A DNA stretch of 6,898 nt from GCA-002282575 sp964416645 (GTDB taxonomy: Bacteria > Pseudomonadota > Gammaproteobacteria > Thiomicrospirales > Thiomicrospiraceae), in assembly GCA_964416645.1 (NCBI GenBank), contig CAYQEZ010000060.1, forward strand, positions 1-6,898. The letters run 5' to 3'. The translations under genes and the position numbers were made by a program. The notes beneath the pieces were generated by a model that saw nothing but the letters and a program-made list of their open reading frames with translations, ran no database searches and was not told where the DNA came from. How positions within the stretch are numbered: the stretch's first letter is position 1; every line of letters starts with the position of its first letter. This document shows, in pieces, positions 1 through 4,099 of this stretch.

Positions 1-189
1 CACCGATTTGTCCATGGTGCGCATTCCAATCACTAGCCCTTCTTTGTGGGTGGTGACGACACTGGCTTTGACACCAAATTCATAAGGATTTCTGCTTTTG
101 CCTTTACTAATGCATTCTACTTCTGGAGCGTGCAAGCTGTAGAGCTTGTTTTTGTCTTTGGGTTTTTGGGTGATCAGGCGTTTGGCCAT
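1..189 (-). pseudogene. IS5-family transposase remnant, incomplete at both ends
   Basis: Minus-strand translation from the ATG at 189 gives MAKRLITQKPKDKNKLYSLH followed by APEVECISKGKSRNPYEFGV. This is the conserved central block of a common group of IS5-family transposases (HAPEVEC, KGK, PYEFGVK). Those proteins carry a long N-terminal region before this block. Here the upstream frame hits a TAA 24 bases before the ATG, and the sequence before it (VIETGFATY) is not recognisable as transposase, so the 5' part is missing. At the window edge the expected PGNPYDGHT after MRTM is replaced by DKSV, so the homology may also break within the last 15 bases. The rest, if any, lies beyond the left edge. 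It is in the same orientation as the operon but has no visible ribosome-binding site, and is probably not functional. The family call is fairly sure; the exact element is not identified. Confidence 0.72.
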
Positions 190-365
190 CTCAAGTTTTG
201 GTGATGTCGATTAATAGGTGGCGAAACCTGTCTCGATGACTGGGGGTTTGGGGTGTTTTTGGCTTCATAGTGGGCTGAGAATTTGCAAGAAATTAAGCAA
301 AATTATCGCATTTATTGCAAATCCAAACCAGCTAAAAGTGAGTAAATTAATACTGAATCAGTAGG
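190..365. other. Non-coding junction between the DUF1640 gene and the transposase fragment
   Basis: Apart from the palindrome at its right end I see no gene here. Composition is uneven: a G-rich stretch on the plus strand at about 241-275 abuts an AT-rich stretch at about 280-350. On the minus strand the sequence GAGACAGGTTTCGCCACC starts near 234. On the plus strand GAGAATTTGCAAGAAATT starts near 277. Both resemble the GAGA-type ends found in some IS5-family elements, so this may be debris of an insertion-sequence end. This is weak inference, as no matching partner end is visible. Confidence 0.3.
351..363. repeat. 13-base perfect palindrome just past the DUF1640 stop
   Basis: TACTGAATCAGTA reads as TACTGA/TCAGTA around a single central base, two bases beyond the stop codon of the coiled-coil gene. 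As RNA it would give only a five-pair AT-rich stem with a three-base loop and no following T-run, so it is a poor terminator. It could be a protein-binding site or chance. Confidence 0.35.
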
Positions 366-740
366 TTATGGGTTATTCAGGGGCAACAAATTAGTCGCAG
401 GGAAAAGACGAATAATGGTAAACACAACACCAATAACAGCTGCGGTTTGCAACAATAAAGCCCGATACAGTGAAGCAGTTTGACGCTGCTCTTGTTCACG
501 CATTTCAGCACGCAATAAGTCAATTTTAGCTTCGATAGATTCAAGCTTGCGATCAGAAGCTCTTGGATCACCTCTAAGGGTATTTTCAGCACTTTGCACT
601 TGTTCATGCACGGTCTTAGTAATGACTTCGTCCAAAATTTCTGACGTTGCTTTGACCATGACTTTAGCCTGCTCGTCGCTGAATCCGCCAGTCTTAAACT
701 TTTCAACATATTGCAGTGTATCAAATGTAATCGTTGCCAT
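366..740 (-). CDS. DUF1640-family coiled-coil protein with C-terminal membrane anchor
   Basis: 124-residue protein of the DUF1640 type (bacterial relatives of the CCDC90/MCUR1 fold); function unknown in bacteria. The opening MATITFDTLQYVEKFKTGGF followed by SDEQAK is the typical start of this family. Residues 62-86 are rich in Glu, Arg, Lys and Leu with heptad-like spacing (SDRKLESIEAKIDLLRAEMR), consistent with a coiled coil. Residues about 91-112 (YRALLLQTAAVIGVVFTIIR) form a single membrane segment near the C-terminus, so most of the protein is probably cytoplasmic and tail-anchored. The start is supported by GGGAG nine bases upstream. It lies 141 bases after the Wzz gene on the same strand. 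The gap and separate ribosome-binding site leave open whether it belongs to the polysaccharide operon, and nothing in its sequence ties it to polysaccharide work. Confidence 0.83.
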   Translation of the reverse strand: MATITFDTLQYVEKFKTGGFSDEQAKVMVKATSEILDEVITKTVHEQVQSAENTLRGDPRASDRKLESIEAKIDLLRAEMREQEQRQTASLYRALLLQTAAVIGVVFTIIRLFPATNLLPLNNP

Positions 741-881
741 TGCAGGCGACTCCCATAAATCGGTTATATGAACTTAATTTTAACTAATCCTTGTACGAAA
801 TAGTGTAGCCACTCCAAAGCCACAATCAGTCGATACCCGACAATTAGCAATGCCCAATAGATTAAGAACAGAACAACCTGA
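741..881 (-). other. Gap between the Wzz and DUF1640 genes
   Basis: This 141-base gap has no intrinsic terminator: I find no stable GC-rich stem followed by a T-run. The best dyad on the minus strand is TGTGGC...GCTACA, with one G-T pair and a nine-base loop, followed by ordinary sequence. No convincing -35/-10 pair stands out, although TACACT could serve as a poor -10. One minus-strand frame is open across nearly the whole gap and encodes a strongly hydrophobic peptide ending at a TAA at 764-766. It has no ATG start, so it is not called as a gene here. Confidence 0.5.
750..754 (-). promoter_or_regulatory. Shine-Dalgarno GGGAG for the DUF1640 gene
   Basis: GGGAG on the minus strand sits nine bases upstream of the ATG at 740, a normal spacing. 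It fixes the start of the small coiled-coil gene. Confidence 0.7.
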
Positions 882-1889
882 TTAAATCCGCTCGCGTTGC
901 AAACCTTCGGATACCACAATAGTGCTGGATTTACGACGACTGCCACGAATAATCGCGACCATAGCGCCAATCATTAGCCCCAACACAATCGCCACTGCTA
1001 AAATCAACACCCGTTTGGGTTTAGCAACGATTTCTGGTGCCAGAGGTGGATCAATTAACTTTAACGCATAATCCTTTTTAACCATAGCCGCATTAATAGT
1101 TTTAGTTTGTTCATCAATCATACCAATAATACTGGTACGCACTTCCGCTGGCAAGGGTTGGTCGAGTTTGGGAATCAGGTTATCTAGCATGGATTGGGAT
1201 TCAGCGATGGTACGCTGACGAATCAAATCATTCAAATCACTCGCCCACAACTCAACCCATTGAGCCACTTGATTGGGATCTGTCCAAGTGATCGACATGG
1301 TAATCATATTGGATTTTTTATCCTTGCTGATCGAAAAAACACCCTTTTTCTCAATTTCTTCGATGGTCTTTTGCCAAGTGGGTTCATTTTCCGCTAAAGG
1401 ATAAGGACTATTCACCGTGGGACGCTCACCCATTAAGATAGGACGTAATCCTTGACCCCATAGGGTGTAAACCAAACCAGAAGGCTCCTTCCATTGTTGG
1501 CTGTCTTCATCCCAAGCGCCCTTCATCAAGACTTTCTTTAACTCGTGCTTACGCACAAATTCAATTAAAAAGGCATCCGAGGTGGCGGTCGCAATAACTG
1601 CCTCAACTGGACTAGCCGGTATACTGACACCAGCTAAAGAGGCCAAACCTCCCAACCCTGCCAATGCACCACCCGCTTTGCTACCAGCTCCAGAATTATC
1701 CACTAGTGTCGCTTCGGCTTTGTACCAGCTGGTTGCGGTAACCGCATAACCAAAAGCTAGGACAAAGCAAGCTGTAGTGATAGCGGCAATCAGTTGTTTT
1801 CCATCCACTAAGTGCTGCCACAGCTCTCTTAAATCTATTTCATCATCGTTATTGACGAGGGACTCAGGTTGTTGTTGCATTCGTTCCAT
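882..1889 (-). CDS. Wzz/FepE/Etk-type polysaccharide chain-length determinant protein
   Basis: Inner-membrane polysaccharide co-polymerase that controls polymer length. The protein has the two-helix Wzz layout. A short cytoplasmic N-terminus with DEIDLRELWQHLVDGKQ (about 15-32) precedes membrane segment 1 at about 33-52. A large periplasmic domain follows, beginning with a Gly/Ala-rich stretch at 67-88 that includes LGGLASLAGVSIP, a pattern common in Wzz proteins. A proline-rich motif (IDPPLAPEIVAKPKR, 279-293) leads into membrane segment 2 at about 294-315, followed by a basic cytoplasmic tail. There is no C-terminal tyrosine-kinase domain, so this is a Wzz-type protein rather than a Wzc-type one. 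It lies 21 bases after the YjbH stop, as part of the same operon. The listed ATG (1889) directly abuts an AAGGA motif, so the ATG at 1880 (nine-base spacing, 332 residues, starting MQQQPESL) is the more likely start. Confidence 0.92.
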   Translation of the reverse strand: MERMQQQPESLVNNDDEIDLRELWQHLVDGKQLIAAITTACFVLAFGYAVTATSWYKAEATLVDNSGAGSKAGGALAGLGGLASLAGVSIPASPVEAVIATATSDAFLIEFVRKHELKKVLMKGAWDEDSQQWKEPSGLVYTLWGQGLRPILMGERPTVNSPYPLAENEPTWQKTIEEIEKKGVFSISKDKKSNMITMSITWTDPNQVAQWVELWASDLNDLIRQRTIAESQSMLDNLIPKLDQPLPAEVRTSIIGMIDEQTKTINAAMVKKDYALKLIDPPLAPEIVAKPKRVLILAVAIVLGLMIGAMVAIIRGSRRKSSTIVVSEGLQRERI

Positions 1890-1894
1890 TCCTT
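1890..1894 (-). promoter_or_regulatory. Shine-Dalgarno AAGGA deciding the Wzz start
   Basis: On the minus strand AAGGA ends immediately before the ATG at 1889 (zero spacing) and nine bases before the second in-frame ATG at 1880. The second spacing is in the normal range and the first is not, which favours initiation at 1880. Confidence 0.6.
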
Positions 1895-1910
1895 ATACAA
1901 AACAGCAGGG

Positions 1911-4097
1911 TTATTGGGTTAATTGTTCGGGGGTTTCATCAATACTGGTGGTGGAATAGCCCTTCACAGCATCATAAAGTGGGTTGGCCGTATTCAGCTT
2001 AGCACCGCCATCACGTGTCAACGGACGCCACATAGAACCGACTCGACCACGGGTATGAGTGGTGGTAAAGAAATCGAGCGGGATGCTGATGTAAATCCCC
2101 TTATCGAAACTCCCTTCACCAAAGTCCGCAGCCGACACATTGGTGCGGGTGAAGAAACCGCCGACACGGGTTCCATTATCAAACTCACGCGATACATCGA
2201 TGGTATAACCCCTATCCCCTGCCAAATACTGACCCGCACTGACCTTAGACTGCAACTGCCAAGCTGGCCATTGATGATACCAAGTGACATGCCCAGTATT
2301 GGCTTGATAGGGTAAAAAACCGAAGCGGTTATCATAGTCACGTTGTTTTACCCAGTTAGCATCTATGCCAAACGCCCAAGGCTTACCTTGTGGTGCATAA
2401 AGCACTTCCGCACCGACACCAGCAAACATTTCTTCAAAAATACCAGCACTGGTACGACCATACCAACCCTTAGCGATATTAGTTAAGTAATCGGCTTGTA
2501 AGGTGGTTAGGCTGACTGTTCCCTGTTGCTTAAGATATTTAGCAATGTCGGAACGCACATGCGGTAGCACACTGTCCGACTCTAACTTAATTTTATCGAA
2601 GGTATTGTAAATATTGGTGGTAATGGTGCTTGAAACAGACAACCCAGGGCGCAACTCGACTTTAAGTGGTGCCACGGCCATTATTTGAAACTGATAGAAA
2701 TCATCTGGCCCACCAATATTGTGGCGCATGGCGGGGGCAATACTGGCTGTCCAATTGGGATAGCTTTGTACCGACAAAACACGCCTTGCTTGGCTGGCGT
2801 TTTTGGTGTTGGTTAAGCTTTGCTCTTGTTGGGCATAGCGTACCGCCACCATTGGACTCAGTTGTTTTTGCATCACCTGCACCAACTGGTGACGATAGAA
2901 AGTGTGCTGTTCAATATCTAGCCCTTTCTCTCGCAACACCAAAGTGAATTGCAATACACTGCTGGGCGTATGGGCTAATAGAATACGAGATGTACGCCCT
3001 AGTGCTTGGGTGAGATTACGGTAATTTTTATTGCTTACCACCACCGTTATCCGCTGGCCATCATCTGATAAAGCCAAAGAATGCAAGGGCAAGCCCGCCC
3101 CAGCCAGTTGACGCTTCAGGTTTTGAATGGCTGGTTCTGTCGCTTGTACTGGCTCTGCTGTGCTATCAATGGAACGCTGAAAGGCGAGTAAACTGGGGGT
3201 AATATCAGGCTGAGCAGTCGGCTGAAAGGGCGCATCGAACTTAGGCATGCTGCGTTGGGTATCCATGAAGTTGGTTCTGAAACCAATATTGAATCCTAGC
3301 GTATTACCGCGCTCAAAGGCTAGCCCTAAATCTAACCAATCATCATAACGGTATTTAACCCCCACATTGAAGGGACTGGAGGTTTTAAAGCGCTCACCAA
3401 AAGGCTCTTGCTGATAATCATTAGCATCATATTCGGCTACTAACCACAGCGGTTGAGATTCGAAGCGGTATTCAATGCCAGCAAATAAACTGGCATATTT
3501 GCCTTTAAACCAGCTAGTACTGTTAGCTTCTCCCGTTGTTCTTCCAGCCGCAAACCGAGGCTGTTCAAAACGCTTCGAAAATAGCGATAAGGGATTTTTT
3601 AAATCATCTCTTAAACCAATATTGCCCCACATTAACCCAGTAGTAAAATCCCACTGGTTATAACGCTTGCTCGCTACCAGATATTCCGATGAAAACAGCC
3701 CAGTACCCAAAAAATCCCGCGCACCAATAGCCACTTCTGGCAACAGATCAGACTCTTTTAACAAGGTAAGCTTGGCATCGAAACCTCGATCTTTATAGGT
3801 TAAATCACCACTAAAGTCTTTAGGACCATACAACTGATTGTTAATAGAGTTATATCGAAAGACAAACTCAAAGCGTTTCAACGCTTGCAAAGTAAATGAA
3901 TAACGGTCGTAAGGATCAACACGATTGATGCCAATGGCAAACTCACCTTCCGGTGCCATACGCGCACTGGGCATTTGCAGCAAACCAACCCCACCATGAT
4001 CACTGTTAGTGGTGGGGTTAGTGGGCTGTTTATCCCAAGGGTTAGCAACTGCCAAGCAGGGTGTTAACCATAACACCCCCAGCCAAAAACTGCGCAT
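1911..4097 (-). CDS. yjbH: YjbH/GfcD-family outer-membrane protein for exopolysaccharide secretion
   Basis: 728-residue member of the YjbH (DUF940, GfcD/YmcA) family, outer-membrane proteins encoded with exopolysaccharide and group 4 capsule genes; the molecular role is unresolved. Residues 1-18 are a signal peptide with an AVA cleavage motif before Asn19. Residues 34-52 carry the family hallmark GGVGLLQMPSARMAPEGEF. Further YjbH-like blocks are FSGDLTYKDRGFDAKL (95-110) and IGARDFLGTGLFSSEYLVAS (124-143). Repeated alternating, aromatic-rich strands at about 35-277 and 445-690 suggest two beta-barrels, joined by a soluble alpha/beta segment at about 320-430. The C-terminal part keeps features of the family: YLAGDRGYTIDVSREFDNG (623-641) and GSFDKGIYISIPLDFF (662-677). 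The length fits the E. coli homologues (about 700 residues). The start follows the upstream stop by two bases with no strong ribosome-binding site, so translation is probably coupled to the export gene. The symbol is by family resemblance; GfcB/GfcC-type partners are absent here. Confidence 0.92.
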   Translation of the reverse strand: MRSFWLGVLWLTPCLAVANPWDKQPTNPTTNSDHGGVGLLQMPSARMAPEGEFAIGINRVDPYDRYSFTLQALKRFEFVFRYNSINNQLYGPKDFSGDLTYKDRGFDAKLTLLKESDLLPEVAIGARDFLGTGLFSSEYLVASKRYNQWDFTTGLMWGNIGLRDDLKNPLSLFSKRFEQPRFAAGRTTGEANSTSWFKGKYASLFAGIEYRFESQPLWLVAEYDANDYQQEPFGERFKTSSPFNVGVKYRYDDWLDLGLAFERGNTLGFNIGFRTNFMDTQRSMPKFDAPFQPTAQPDITPSLLAFQRSIDSTAEPVQATEPAIQNLKRQLAGAGLPLHSLALSDDGQRITVVVSNKNYRNLTQALGRTSRILLAHTPSSVLQFTLVLREKGLDIEQHTFYRHQLVQVMQKQLSPMVAVRYAQQEQSLTNTKNASQARRVLSVQSYPNWTASIAPAMRHNIGGPDDFYQFQIMAVAPLKVELRPGLSVSSTITTNIYNTFDKIKLESDSVLPHVRSDIAKYLKQQGTVSLTTLQADYLTNIAKGWYGRTSAGIFEEMFAGVGAEVLYAPQGKPWAFGIDANWVKQRDYDNRFGFLPYQANTGHVTWYHQWPAWQLQSKVSAGQYLAGDRGYTIDVSREFDNGTRVGGFFTRTNVSAADFGEGSFDKGIYISIPLDFFTTTHTRGRVGSMWRPLTRDGGAKLNTANPLYDAVKGYSTTSIDETPEQLTQ

Positions 4098-4099
4098 GA

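Noticed and set aside
241..275. G-rich stretch as a possible G-quadruplex
   Set aside because: Only two runs of four or more G are present, with the others short or distant, so a stable three-tier quadruplex is unlikely.
377..724. 115-residue minus-strand frame overlapping the DUF1640 gene
   Set aside because: It lies almost wholly inside the DUF1640 gene in another frame. The translation is Leu/Ser/Lys/Cys-rich with no recognisable domain, and the DUF1640 frame has the clear family match and ribosome-binding site.
741..881. Transcription terminator after the Wzz gene
   Set aside because: The best hairpin has a six-pair stem with one G-T pair, a nine-base loop and no T-run, so it is not a credible intrinsic terminator.
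2018..2341. Frames antisense to or overlapping the C-terminal barrel of the YjbH gene, on both strands
   Set aside because: Out-of-frame shadows of a well-supported gene; their translations show no family signal and no ribosome-binding site.
4040..4097. Possible lipoprotein signal (Cys14) in the YjbH-like protein
   Set aside because: The residues before the cysteine are LTP, and proline at -1 does not fit a lipobox. An ordinary signal peptidase I site (AVA before Asn19) explains the N-terminus better.
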